Origin: Lunatimonas salinarum
GTDB lineage: Bacteria; Bacteroidota; Bacteroidia; Cytophagales; Cyclobacteriaceae
Direction: 5' to 3'
Length of the DNA: 64,000 nucleotides
Assembly: GCF_017811155.1 (NCBI RefSeq)
Contig: NZ_JACVCV010000018.1
Coordinates: 29,413 to 93,412 of the forward strand
The notes beneath the pieces are model-generated. The model made no database searches, was not told the DNA's origin, and saw only the letters and a program-made list of their open reading frames with translations. This document shows, one piece after another, positions 8,764 through 17,666 of the stretch; positions within the stretch are counted from its first letter, which is position 1; each line of letters starts with the position of its first letter. The translations under genes and the position numbers were made by a program.

Positions 8764-9258
8764 TTAGTTAAGTTTAATTTCCTTTACGAATTCTTCGACC
8801 AATTTCTTTTGCTCAGGCTCAGCCGATAACTTCTGGCGCATCAGTTTCTCTGCGATCAGCAGGGACATTTCCGCGACCTGGATTTTGACATCCGTGAGGG
8901 CTGCTTCCTTTTCTGTCTGAATTTGTGCTTTGGCTTCTGCTATCATCTTTGCCTCTACTTGAGAAGCGGCTGCCGTAGCTTCTTCCATGATTTTCGCCGC
9001 ATACTCGTTGGCCGATTTTAATATTTCGTCCCGCTCGATTCTGGCTTCCTGAAGGATTTTCTCGTTTTCAGCCACTAGGCTTGCCATCTCTTTTCTGGCT
9101 TGCTCAGCTGACAAAAGTGCGGTTTCGATGGTCCCCTCCCTTTCTTCCAATGCAGAAAGGATCGGCTTCCAGGCGTATTTGGCCAGGATAATGAATAGAA
9201 TGGCAAAGCCTATTGTTTGCCAAATAATCAAACCTAAATCAGGACTAATCAGATCCAT
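8764..9258 (-). CDS. atpF: ATP synthase F0 subunit b
   Basis: Membrane-anchored peripheral stalk subunit. The 164-residue protein has one N-terminal transmembrane helix (about 9-26, GLIIWQTIGFAILFIILAK) followed by a long, charged, Ala/Glu/Lys-rich coiled coil typical of subunit b. Lies between atpE and atpH in the standard order. Confidence 0.97.
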   Translation of the reverse strand: MDLISPDLGLIIWQTIGFAILFIILAKYAWKPILSALEEREGTIETALLSAEQARKEMASLVAENEKILQEARIERDEILKSANEYAAKIMEEATAAASQVEAKMIAEAKAQIQTEKEAALTDVKIQVAEMSLLIAEKLMRQKLSAEPEQKKLVEEFVKEIKLN

Positions 9259-9328
9259 AACGCTATATTTCTTCTTGTTTGTTCAATGTGAAAAGAGGGA
9301 CTGGCCTATCGCCAATCCCCCATTGTTT

Positions 9329-9586
9329 TTAGAAAGTAAGGTTACCGTTCAATGCAATCAGTAGACATACTACCACTGCAAAAAGGGAAACCACCTCAAT
9401 AAGAGCTGCGATAATCAGCATGGCAGTCTGGATTTTTCCAGCAGCCTCTGGCTGACGTGCAATTCCTTCCATGGCTTGTCCGCCGATACGACCGATACCA
9501 AGACCTGCGCCTATCGCTACAATTCCGGCACCAATACCCGCACCCATAAGTGCAAAACCGGCAGTCAATAATAATGAAGTTAACAT
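9329..9586 (-). CDS. atpE: ATP synthase F0 subunit c
   Basis: Proteolipid of the rotor ring. The 85-residue protein consists of two transmembrane helices joined by the polar loop ARQPEAAGK. The first helix has the Gly-rich packing motif ([18 protein letters not shown]) and the second carries the ion-binding carboxylate in [10 protein letters not shown] (Glu63). The coupling ion cannot be settled from this inspection. Confidence 0.98.
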   Translation of the reverse strand: MLTSLLLTAGFALMGAGIGAGIVAIGAGLGIGRIGGQAMEGIARQPEAAGKIQTAMLIIAALIEVVSLFAVVVCLLIALNGNLTF

Positions 9587-9629
9587 AGGTGTGATTTATT
9601 TATGAATAATTGAACAAAGAAATTCCAAA

Positions 9630-10661
9630 TCAATGGTGATCATCATGTGCATGTTCGGCCACCGCGGCTCCGATATACATCGCAGAGAACAAGGTAAACA
9701 CATAGGCCTGTATGGTAGCCACCAGCAATTCAATGATATTGATAAATACCACCATTAGCGTACTCGCTACACCCACAGCATAGGATTCGAAAACGAAGAT
9801 CAATCCTATAAAGCTCAATATCACGATGTGTCCTGCTGTGATAGCCACAAATAATCGGACGGTAAGTGCAAAGGGCTTGGTGAATAGACCGATAATTTCT
9901 ACCGGCACGATGATTAGCAACAGCGGTAAAGGAACACCTGGCGTCGCCACCACGTGCTTCCAATAGGCCTTGTTTCCATTCAAATTGGTCACTAAGAACG
10001 TGATAATGGCCAAAGTCACTGTCACGGCGATATTCCCTGTGAGGTTAGCCGCACCTGGCATTAGTCCCAAGAGATTTCCTATCCATATGAAGAAAAACAA
10101 CGTCAGGAGGTAAGGAGTAAACTTCTTGTATTTTGGACCGATATTAGGTATGGCGATTTCGTCCCTTACGAAAATAACAATGGGCTCCACAAAGGATGCG
10201 ATTCCCTTGGGGGCCTTGTTGGGGTTATTTTTGTAATGTTTTGAAGCGGATAAAAGCAAATAAAGTGAAATACCCAAAACCAAAAAGAGCATGGCCACGT
10301 TTTTGGTAATAGAAAGATCGATGAAGGACCGGCTTTCATCTAGTGCCTGTAGTTTGTCATGATCATCTATAAGATAGCCATTATGTTCTTTTCCAAAATG
10401 GTGGGTTTCCGGATCTAAGAAGTCGGTGGAAGAATAAAATTCAAAGCCCCTGTCGGAGGAATAAATGATGACAGGAAGTGGTAGTGTGATGTGGGTATGA
10501 CCTATGGTAGCGAAGTGCCATTCATGGGAATCCTTGATATGGTGCATGATGAAACTTGTCTTGTCTTCATCTTCACCGGAAGCAGCTATTGCCTGTGCCG
10601 AAAACGCCAGAAAAAACACTGACAATAAGGCAGTTAAGCATACAAATTTGCGGATCATCAA
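9630..10661 (-). CDS. atpB: ATP synthase F0 subunit a, with long N-terminal extension
   Basis: Stator channel subunit that carries ions to the c-ring. The C-terminal two thirds is membrane-spanning, with the essential arginine in KPFALTVRLFVAITAGH and the family end IQAYVFTLFSAMYIG. The first 120 residues are unusual compared with proteobacterial AtpB: a signal-peptide-like start (ALLSVFFLAFSAQAIA) is followed by a His/Asp-rich soluble stretch (IMHHIKDSHEWHFATIGHTHITLPLPVI). Bacteroidetes AtpB proteins are known to have such extensions. The protein also ends in a His-rich tail (EHAHDDHH). Confidence 0.97.
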   Translation of the reverse strand: MMIRKFVCLTALLSVFFLAFSAQAIAASGEDEDKTSFIMHHIKDSHEWHFATIGHTHITLPLPVIIYSSDRGFEFYSSTDFLDPETHHFGKEHNGYLIDDHDKLQALDESRSFIDLSITKNVAMLFLVLGISLYLLLSASKHYKNNPNKAPKGIASFVEPIVIFVRDEIAIPNIGPKYKKFTPYLLTLFFFIWIGNLLGLMPGAANLTGNIAVTVTLAIITFLVTNLNGNKAYWKHVVATPGVPLPLLLIIVPVEIIGLFTKPFALTVRLFVAITAGHIVILSFIGLIFVFESYAVGVASTLMVVFINIIELLVATIQAYVFTLFSAMYIGAAVAEHAHDDHH

Positions 10662-10676
10662 CTTCTTTTGTTTTGC

Positions 10677-11063
10677 CTATTTCAAATGAAGGCGCAAATT
10701 AGTTATTAAGCTGTATATATCAAACAATAAGTACAACAAATAAATTATAAAGAAATTAACAACAAACCAAAGTAAATTCTCATCTTCCCCCCATAAAAGC
10801 ACAAAAACAAACAGCAGACTGACAATTAATCTGAAAACCGTGCTACCTAAGATTATAGATACAGAATTTAATTTGTCGTTTTTTAATAAATGTATTGAAA
10901 ATATGCCAGTTAGCCCTGTCAATATCGCAAAGAATACCGTGATAGTCCATACCTGAGGGTGCATCCATGGACCGGGCAAAAGCCACTGAAGGGCTGCAAT
11001 CATCAAGCAAAGTAACCCGGTAAATACCCCCAATTGAATAAGCAAGGTTTTATACGATTTCAT
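10677..11063 (-). CDS. Four-helix membrane protein of the atp operon
   Basis: A 128-residue protein with about four predicted transmembrane helices (residues about 7-27, 38-57, 67-90 and 97-118) and a basic C-terminus. Located between the AtpZ-like gene and atpB, on the same strand, 15 bp upstream of atpB. The position is where other bacteria have atpI, an assembly factor for the c-ring, so an AtpI-like role is a reasonable guess, but no family motif is recognisable by eye. Confidence 0.7.
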   Translation of the reverse strand: MKSYKTLLIQLGVFTGLLCLMIAALQWLLPGPWMHPQVWTITVFFAILTGLTGIFSIHLLKNDKLNSVSIILGSTVFRLIVSLLFVFVLLWGEDENLLWFVVNFFIIYLLYLLFDIYSLITNLRLHLK

Positions 11064-11077
11064 GAGGCAGCGTTGGA

Positions 11078-11296
11078 CTAGTTACGGTCTGTAGGAAGGC
11101 TTTTGAATAATTGATAAAAGGCAATCAGCGTACCCAAAAAAGAGCCCGTCAATAACCAAACGGGAAAACTATAAGTCGTATTGTCATCCAATCGATGCCC
11201 GAGGTATCCTCCCAGTCCTATCAGGGCCATCATTTGAAAGGCCAATCCGATGAAGCGGACATAACCTGGGGTATCTTTTTCGCGGGGTATTTTCAA
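11078..11296 (-). CDS. AtpZ/AtpI-family protein
   Basis: A 72-residue protein with two transmembrane helices: residues about 13-32 (IGLAFQMMALIGLGGYLGHRLD) and 45-65. The GGYLGHRLD turn and the overall size match the AtpZ/AtpI family, which precedes atpB in many operons and has been linked to F0 assembly or divalent-cation transport. It lies 14 bp upstream of the four-helix gene. Confidence 0.8.
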   Translation of the reverse strand: MKIPREKDTPGYVRFIGLAFQMMALIGLGGYLGHRLDDNTTYSFPVWLLTGSFLGTLIAFYQLFKSLPTDRN

Positions 11297-11322
11297 GTAA
11301 GTGAGTACTTAATCGCTGCGGG

Positions 11323-11691
11323 TCATTCGGATCTATCTCCCATATGGCATTTGCCGTTTAGTTCCGCACCGTTTTCAATAATGAGTTTCTTTGTATAGAT
11401 ATCACCTAATATAACGGCAGTCTTTTTTAGGTAAAGGGCACCATTGCATCGGATCTCGCCTTTCACATGTCCGGCAATTTCTATTTCCTTGGCTGATAGG
11501 TTTCCATGCACCTCGGCCGAATCGCCCACAATGATTTTATTTTGGGATTCCAGAGATCCTTCTACCGTACCCTCCACCCGAATATTTCCCGGAGTGGCAA
11601 TGTTCCCGACAATGACCGTTCCCGCAGCTACTAGGTTGCTGGAACTGACCATCTCCGTAGCATTAAGCTTATCTTCCTTATTAGTTGCCAT
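11323..11691 (-). CDS. Bactofilin
   Basis: Cytoskeletal polymer-forming protein with a right-handed beta-helix core. The 122-residue product contains the repeating short strands of the bactofilin domain (GTVIVGNIATPGNIRVEG, VEGSLESQNKIIVGDSAEV, GNLSAKEIEIAGHVKGEI, KKTAVILGDI). The ATG at 11691 is preferred to the upstream in-frame start at 11745, because it gives the usual short unstructured N-terminus (MATNKEDK) and lies 2 bp after the stop of the M23 peptidase gene. Bactofilins often scaffold an M23 peptidase encoded next to them. Confidence 0.92.
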   Translation of the reverse strand: MATNKEDKLNATEMVSSSNLVAAGTVIVGNIATPGNIRVEGTVEGSLESQNKIIVGDSAEVHGNLSAKEIEIAGHVKGEIRCNGALYLKKTAVILGDIYTKKLIIENGAELNGKCHMGDRSE

Positions 11692-11693
11692 AG

Positions 11694-12563
11694 TTAGTCG
11701 AACGTAATGAATTCCTGCGGATTCAAGGGGTTGCCTTTGTACCAAAGTTCTAAATGCAAATGCTGTCCCGTGGTCAGTTCACCGGTATTCCCTATGATGG
11801 CCACGATCTCTCCTCCCCGCACGGCATCACCTACCGACTTCAATATTACTGAATTATGTTTGTAAATTGAAATCAGCTCATTCGAATGCTGTATTCCCAC
11901 CACATAGCCGGTTTCCAAAGTCCAAGAGGCGAAAATAACCGTTCCCTCGGCGATGGCTTTGATAGGTTCATTTTCTGCAGCTACGATATCTACACCAAAA
12001 TGATTGCTTGACGGTGTATAACCGCTTACTACCACCCCTTTCAGCGGGGGAAAGAAATAGGTATCGGCAAAGGCACTGTTGTTTATTCGACCAAAACTGG
12101 TTTCATCCAGTGGCATGCTTTCAAATTCACTGATAACACTCAGCGTAGCTTCACTGTACTTATAAAGGTCGATTTCACTTCGGTTTACCTCCAGTTGGGC
12201 CGGTTCCTGATTGATGAGCGTATCCTCGGGCATTTCACCTCCGGAGATAATTTGCTGTATGTTTTTCACATAGCGATCTTTCGCCTGAACCTCCATAATG
12301 AGTGAATCCACTACTTCGGACAGCTGATAGATCCGTGCGGTATTCTCAGACTCAATATACGCTGGGTCAAACCAACGGGCCAGCAACGTCTTGGAAAGCA
12401 TCAATGATATGCCAAATGAGGTAATGAGCAACAAAAACAACAATAAAGCGATCCTTATTTTCGTAATACTGATAGAGGTGATTACAGAAAAATCCTCCTC
12501 TCTTCGGATCACGAAAAGAAATTTTGTCTCTATCCAATCGTTTAATTTCTGTTTGAAGCTCAA
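11694..12563 (-). CDS. M23 (LytM-type) membrane-anchored peptidase
   Basis: Putative peptidoglycan endopeptidase. The 289-residue protein has a short cytoplasmic N-terminus with basic residues, one transmembrane helix (about 36-57), a periplasmic helical linker and a C-terminal LytM domain. Zinc ligands are visible as HFGVD (His and Asp) and the HLHLE motif. It is the first gene of a unit continuing into bactofilin and the atp genes, and a TAnnTTTG box lies 32 bp upstream. Bactofilin-M23 pairs control cell shape in several bacteria, so a role in envelope shaping is likely. Confidence 0.9.
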   Translation of the reverse strand: MSFKQKLNDWIETKFLFVIRREEDFSVITSISITKIRIALLLFLLLITSFGISLMLSKTLLARWFDPAYIESENTARIYQLSEVVDSLIMEVQAKDRYVKNIQQIISGGEMPEDTLINQEPAQLEVNRSEIDLYKYSEATLSVISEFESMPLDETSFGRINNSAFADTYFFPPLKGVVVSGYTPSSNHFGVDIVAAENEPIKAIAEGTVIFASWTLETGYVVGIQHSNELISIYKHNSVILKSVGDAVRGGEIVAIIGNTGELTTGQHLHLELWYKGNPLNPQEFITFD

Positions 12564-12594
12564 GTTAGGTGCGTTTGTATGATCTTAGGAAGTG

Positions 12595-12602
12595 CAAAAA
12601 TA
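12595..12602 (-). promoter_or_regulatory. Bacteroidetes -7 promoter box for the M23-bactofilin-atp unit
   Basis: The minus strand reads TATTTTTG, a full match to TAnnTTTG, 32 bp upstream of the M23 start codon. A matching -33 TTTG is not obvious. Confidence 0.5.
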
Positions 12603-12673
12603 GGATATTAATGGAAGTCTTTACATATTTATTTTAAAAGAGGTAATTTGCAGGCACTTAAACCCGACCGAAG

Positions 12674-15322
12674 TTGAGAAGTAATACGCTATATACTGTC
12701 TTTTTGTTTTGCATCCTTTTAGTCACCTCCTGCACTTCGCAGAAGGATACGTACATGAACAGGCTGTACCATAACACAACGGCCAAATTCAACGCGTATT
12801 TTCTGGCGTTGGATAAAATACGGGAAGTGGAGGCGAACATTGAGTCCGAATACGAGGAAGACTATTCGCAGGTGTTGCCCGTTTTTTACCCCATTGACAG
12901 TACGGTGATCGAATCCAACAATGAAGCACTGATGCAAGCGAGGGACTTGGCCTCCAAAGCCATCGATTGGCATAGAATCAGCAAATGGGTAGATCCTTCC
13001 TATTACCTGTTGGGCAAAATCGACTATTTCCAAGGTAACTTTGACGAAGCCCAAAATACATTCAAATACCTCAATGTGAACAGCAAACAAAAAGAGGTTC
13101 GCCACTTATCGCTGATCGGATTGTTGCGGTCATTCATAGACCTTCAAAAATTTGACGATGCCGTGTACGTGATGGACTTTCTGTCCAAAGAGTCCGGAAT
13201 CAGCGATGAGAATCGATTTCTGCTGTACCAGACCTTGGCGTATTACTACGAGGCCAAAGGGGAAACGGATATGGTGGCTCCTGCGCTTTTTCGGGCACTG
13301 GAATTTGCCGAAGATAAAAGGGCCATTTCCCGAATGAATTTTATCTTGGGACAACTCTATCAGCAGGCGGGACTAGACGCCGTTGCCTACGAATATTACC
13401 AAAAGGCGATCACGGGAAGCCCCAGTTACGAACGAACCTTTTTTGCGGTTCTCTATTCCCAGCAGGTAGCAGAACTGGGAAAAAGCAAAGACCTTCGCCG
13501 GGTAAGGAGCTACTACGATGACCTGTACAAAGACCGGAAAAACCTTGAATTTAGGGATGTAATCCTCTACGAAAAGGCCCTATTTGAGTACAAACAAAGC
13601 GAAAAAGAAGAAAGCATTCGATTACTTACCTTAGCCGCGAAAGAACCCACCGAAAACCGTCGGCAAAAAGGGTATATTTACGAGAAGCTGGCAGACATTT
13701 ACCTACAGGACTACAACGACTTCCTGACTACCAAATACTACTTGGACAGTGCTATGAAGCAATTCCGGGAGGGCGACAAAAACTACGAGGTACTGGCCGC
13801 AAGAAAGGAAATATTTGACCAATACGCCTTAAATTTCGAGTTGATCCAAGCCAATGATAGCCTGATTTCGCTTAGCCGGCTTTCTCCCGAGCAGCAGGAA
13901 GCCTATGTGGACGATTTTCTCAAAAAGGAGGAAGAGCGCTTGATCCAGGAGGCAGAGATGCAGCGAAACAAAAAACCCTCTGGAATTTTTGATAACCTCT
14001 TGGCATCTGCAGGAGGTGGTGGCTCGGGCACATCGTTTTACTGGGAAAATCCAAGCGCCATGTCACAGGGAGCCATCGAATTTAATCGCGTGTGGGGAAA
14101 CCGACCCTTGACTGACAACTGGCGTAGAAGCGCACGTGGGTTTCAAGAATCTCCCAACACCGATAATTCTCAAGATGCAGGTATTCAATCAATCTCCGAA
14201 GACCAGGAAATGACTTCAGCGATGGCCGCCCTGAATCTTCCAGATCGGCAAAGCTTGCTCTCCCGCATTCCCAAGGACCAAGCGACCATAGACCGGTTGG
14301 TAGACGAGATGGAGGATGCCAACTTCAATTTGGGAAAATTATTGTTTTTTGATCTCAAGGATCCGCATCGGTCGATTTCTTACATGGAGACCTTGGTAAA
14401 CGAATACCCGGGTACCCTAAAAAAGCCCGAAGCCTATTACACCCTGTACCTTGCGAATAAAGAATTGGGACAGGACTTTGGACAATATGTATCTTTATTG
14501 AACAAGGAATTTCCAGAATCCCAATACACCAAATCGGTCAATAATCCCGAGTCGGTATCCGGAACACAGGCCAATTTTGAGTCTTCACAAAATTATGCGG
14601 CCGCTTACCGCCTATATCAGACAGGAAATTACCAAGACTCAAGGGAACTCGTCCGGAACACATTAAATAGCTATCCGCTGACCAAAAACACCGATAGGCT
14701 GTTGATTTTGGATATAATGAATACGGGCAAGCTCGGTAATTTAGAAGAATACCGAATCAAGCTCGAAAATTTCCTCTTGAACGCTTCCGATCCGGAATTG
14801 ATAAACTTGGCAAGGAAAATGCTAGATGGCGTAGGAGGTGGCGAAGAACAGGATGACGCCATGGCAGATGCGGCCCATGATAGGGAAGAAGAGCCGGAAA
14901 AAACTACCGAAGTGGGAAATGGTGATACCGAAGAAGCCGCCGAAGAGCAGATTTACCGGGTCAATGAATCCCAAACCCATGTCTTTATTTTAGCCATGGA
15001 ACCAAGTACGGCGGCGGAATCAAAAAACCTGACGGCAGATTTGGAGAAATTTCACAGCACAAATTTCCCCAACGATCGCCTGCGGACAGGAACGATCGCC
15101 TTGGACAGGGAAAACACCATTGTGATCATCAGCCCATTTTCCAATTATGAAAAGGCGCGGGTTTACCGAGATCAGTTTTTAAATTCTTTTAACACCGAAA
15201 ACCTACCGGAGGAGGCAAAATTGAGTAGTTTTGTTATTTCGATAGAAAACTTCCAACAACTGAATCGACGCAAAGACCTCGAAGAATATCGGACCTTCTT
15301 CCGGAAGTCATACAACAACTAA
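12674..15322 (+). CDS. Type IX secretion periplasmic lipoprotein, SprE/PorW-like
   Basis: An 882-residue TPR lipoprotein. The signal peptide ends in a lipobox, LLVTSC (Cys20). N-terminal features SQKDTYMNRLYHNTTAKFNAYFLALDKI and the block around WVDPSYYLLGKIDYFQGNFDEAQNTFKYL match what I know of PorW/SprE, a lipoprotein needed for type IX secretion and gliding in Bacteroidetes. TPR-like repeats fill residues about 90-390 and again about 560-720; an acidic low-complexity linker lies near 730-760. The start is TTG, since a stop at 12659-12661 precedes it in frame and no ATG gives a signal peptide. The gene ends one base before the PBP1A start. The gldKLMN core lies 10 kb downstream on the other strand. 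Confidence 0.8.
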   Translation: MRSNTLYTVFLFCILLVTSCTSQKDTYMNRLYHNTTAKFNAYFLALDKIREVEANIESEYEEDYSQVLPVFYPIDSTVIESNNEALMQARDLASKAIDWHRISKWVDPSYYLLGKIDYFQGNFDEAQNTFKYLNVNSKQKEVRHLSLIGLLRSFIDLQKFDDAVYVMDFLSKESGISDENRFLLYQTLAYYYEAKGETDMVAPALFRALEFAEDKRAISRMNFILGQLYQQAGLDAVAYEYYQKAITGSPSYERTFFAVLYSQQVAELGKSKDLRRVRSYYDDLYKDRKNLEFRDVILYEKALFEYKQSEKEESIRLLTLAAKEPTENRRQKGYIYEKLADIYLQDYNDFLTTKYYLDSAMKQFREGDKNYEVLAARKEIFDQYALNFELIQANDSLISLSRLSPEQQEAYVDDFLKKEEERLIQEAEMQRNKKPSGIFDNLLASAGGGGSGTSFYWENPSAMSQGAIEFNRVWGNRPLTDNWRRSARGFQESPNTDNSQDAGIQSISEDQEMTSAMAALNLPDRQSLLSRIPKDQATIDRLVDEMEDANFNLGKLLFFDLKDPHRSISYMETLVNEYPGTLKKPEAYYTLYLANKELGQDFGQYVSLLNKEFPESQYTKSVNNPESVSGTQANFESSQNYAAAYRLYQTGNYQDSRELVRNTLNSYPLTKNTDRLLILDIMNTGKLGNLEEYRIKLENFLLNASDPELINLARKMLDGVGGGEEQDDAMADAAHDREEEPEKTTEVGNGDTEEAAEEQIYRVNESQTHVFILAMEPSTAAESKNLTADLEKFHSTNFPNDRLRTGTIALDRENTIVIISPFSNYEKARVYRDQFLNSFNTENLPEEAKLSSFVISIENFQQLNRRKDLEEYRTFFRKSYNN

Positions 15323-15323
15323 A

Positions 15324-17636
15324 ATGGCAAAGCAAAAACCTACTACCACCGGATTTAACGTCCAAAGAACCATCAAGTACCTTTGGATTTTTTTTGTGGC
15401 GAGCATCCTCGGATTTGTGTTGTTTATCTTAGCGGTAAGCTCCAACTTTTTGGGCCTTTTCGGAAGCATGCCCGACTTCAAATCCTTGGAAAACCCGGAG
15501 AGCGAGTTGGCTTCCGAGTTATTCTCAGCTGACGGCGTCTTGCTGGGAAAGTATTTCCGAGAAAACCGCAGCCCTGTGACCTATAACGAATTGAGCCGCA
15601 ACCTCATCAATGCCTTGATTGCTACGGAAGATGTTCGATTCGATGATCATTCTGGTATAGACCCGCGGGGAATGGCCCGAGTACTATTTAAAAGCCTCAT
15701 CCTACAGCAGCGGGGGGCAGGCGGAGGGAGTACGCTTAGTCAGCAAACAGCGAAAAACCTGTTCAAAACAAGAACTAAAGAAATGCAGGGTACCCTAAAT
15801 AGGGTTCCAGGCCTAAGTATGCTAATCATCAAAACCAAAGAATGGTTAGTGGCTGCCCAACTGGAAAAATCCTACACCAAGGATGAAATCCTTACCATGT
15901 ACCTCAACACCTCGGATTTTGGCAGCAATGCCTATGGGATAAAAACCGCTTCCAAAACCTTCTTCAATAAAGAGCCCAATGACCTAGCAGTGCAGGAGGC
16001 AGCTACCTTGGTGGGCCTTTTCAAAGCACCTACATATTACAGCCCCGTATTCAACCCCGAAAATAGCCTCCGCCGTAGAAATACTGTTTTGGCACAAATG
16101 GAAAAGTACGGATTTCTGTCGCAAACGGAATTTGACTCCATCTCCAGCCTTCCGATTGAACTGGAATATCGGGTAGAAAACCACAACGAAGGGATGGCTA
16201 CCTATTTCCGAGAAGTTGTCAAGGCTGACTTATTGAAATGGGCAAAGGACAACCTGAAGCCCGATGGATCTTCGTACGATCTTTTTGGCGATGGCCTTCG
16301 GGTTTTTACCACGATTGACAGCAGGCTTCAGCGCTATGCGGAAGAGGCTGTAGCCACCCATATGGCCGACCTGCAGAAAAAATTTGAAGCAGAAGTGGGC
16401 AAACGCGAGCCATGGATTGACAACCAAGGCAGGGCAATCCCCAATTTTATCGAAAATGCCGTTAGGCGCACCGAGGCCTATCGCCTACTGAAGCTAAAAT
16501 ACGGGGACGATAACGATTCGATCCAATACAAACTCAACGAAAAGAAAAAAATGCGTGTCTTTTCATGGAATGAAGGAGAGGTAGATACGCTCATGAGCAC
16601 CATGGATTCCCTTCGTCATTATAAAAAGTACCTGCAAACCGGATTTGTCACCATGGATCCCCATACCGGCCACATTAAATCTTGGGTGGGAGGCATCAAT
16701 CACAAGCACTTCAAATACGACCACGTAAAGCAGGGTAAACGACAACCTGGCTCCACGTTTAAACCGTTTGTGTACGCAGCGGCAATTGAAAACGGCTACG
16801 GACCCTGCTATTCCGTCATCGATCAACCTGTAGAGGTGAGTGTACCCAACCAGCCTATCTGGCAACCCAGTAATGCAGATGGCAAGTTTACATACGAACG
16901 CATGACCATCCGAAAGGCGATGGCACAGTCGGTAAACTCGGTTACTGCATACATGATGAAGAAACTTAGTCCTCGCGTGGTGGTAGAAACGGCCCACCGA
17001 ATAGGCATTACCAGCGACCTGGACGAAGTGCCGGCATTGGCTTTGGGAACGAGTGATGTATCCATATTGGAGATGGTGGGCGCATTCGGAACCTTTGCCA
17101 ATAAAGGAGAGCACATCACACCCATTTACATAGACCGAATCGAGGACAAAAATGGAAATGTACTGTATCAATTCATTCCCAAAAAACGTCCTGCAATGAG
17201 CGAGGAGCATGCCTACCTGATGCTATACATGCTTCGTGGAGGCACCGAAGAAGAGGGAGGCACCAGTCAGGGAGTGCCATGGACACTCCGAGATCAAGGG
17301 AATGAAATCGGCGGTAAGACGGGAACTACACAAAACGCTTCAGACGGCTGGTATATGGCCGTAACCAAAGACCTGGTCAGTGGAATATGGGTAGGAGGAG
17401 ATGACCGTGCCATCCACTTTAGAAGCTGGATCAGCGGTCAAGGCTCCAGAACGGCCCGTCCCATTTGGACCAATTTCATGGCCAAAGTCTACGACGATCC
17501 CTCCACGGGTATCACCAAAGGACCCTTTCCCATGCCGGAAAGACCTTTGAGTATGGAAATCGACTGTTCCATGTATGACCTCAACCGACCGGATTTCGAC
17601 GATTTCCAGTTTGACAGCCAAACGACCGACTTCTAA
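15324..17636 (+). CDS. Class A penicillin-binding protein (PBP1A type)
   Basis: Bifunctional peptidoglycan synthase of 770 residues. After one transmembrane anchor (about 18-45) comes the GT51 glycosyltransferase domain with ATEDVRFDDHSGID (catalytic Glu) and RGAGGGSTLSQQTAKNLF. The transpeptidase domain has the active-site STFK at 477-480, SVN at about 536-538 and KTGTT at about 665-669. All catalytic motifs are intact and length is typical. The start codon is one base past the preceding stop, indicating an operon with the SprE/PorW-like gene. Confidence 0.97.
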   Translation: MAKQKPTTTGFNVQRTIKYLWIFFVASILGFVLFILAVSSNFLGLFGSMPDFKSLENPESELASELFSADGVLLGKYFRENRSPVTYNELSRNLINALIATEDVRFDDHSGIDPRGMARVLFKSLILQQRGAGGGSTLSQQTAKNLFKTRTKEMQGTLNRVPGLSMLIIKTKEWLVAAQLEKSYTKDEILTMYLNTSDFGSNAYGIKTASKTFFNKEPNDLAVQEAATLVGLFKAPTYYSPVFNPENSLRRRNTVLAQMEKYGFLSQTEFDSISSLPIELEYRVENHNEGMATYFREVVKADLLKWAKDNLKPDGSSYDLFGDGLRVFTTIDSRLQRYAEEAVATHMADLQKKFEAEVGKREPWIDNQGRAIPNFIENAVRRTEAYRLLKLKYGDDNDSIQYKLNEKKKMRVFSWNEGEVDTLMSTMDSLRHYKKYLQTGFVTMDPHTGHIKSWVGGINHKHFKYDHVKQGKRQPGSTFKPFVYAAAIENGYGPCYSVIDQPVEVSVPNQPIWQPSNADGKFTYERMTIRKAMAQSVNSVTAYMMKKLSPRVVVETAHRIGITSDLDEVPALALGTSDVSILEMVGAFGTFANKGEHITPIYIDRIEDKNGNVLYQFIPKKRPAMSEEHAYLMLYMLRGGTEEEGGTSQGVPWTLRDQGNEIGGKTGTTQNASDGWYMAVTKDLVSGIWVGGDDRAIHFRSWISGQGSRTARPIWTNFMAKVYDDPSTGITKGPFPMPERPLSMEIDCSMYDLNRPDFDDFQFDSQTTDF

Positions 17637-17666
17637 TCCCCGATTGATGGCTGCACCTGTGCAGAC

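Noticed and set aside
16563..17210. Minus-strand 215-aa frame opposite the penicillin-binding protein
   Set aside because: Antisense to conserved transpeptidase motifs, no domain.
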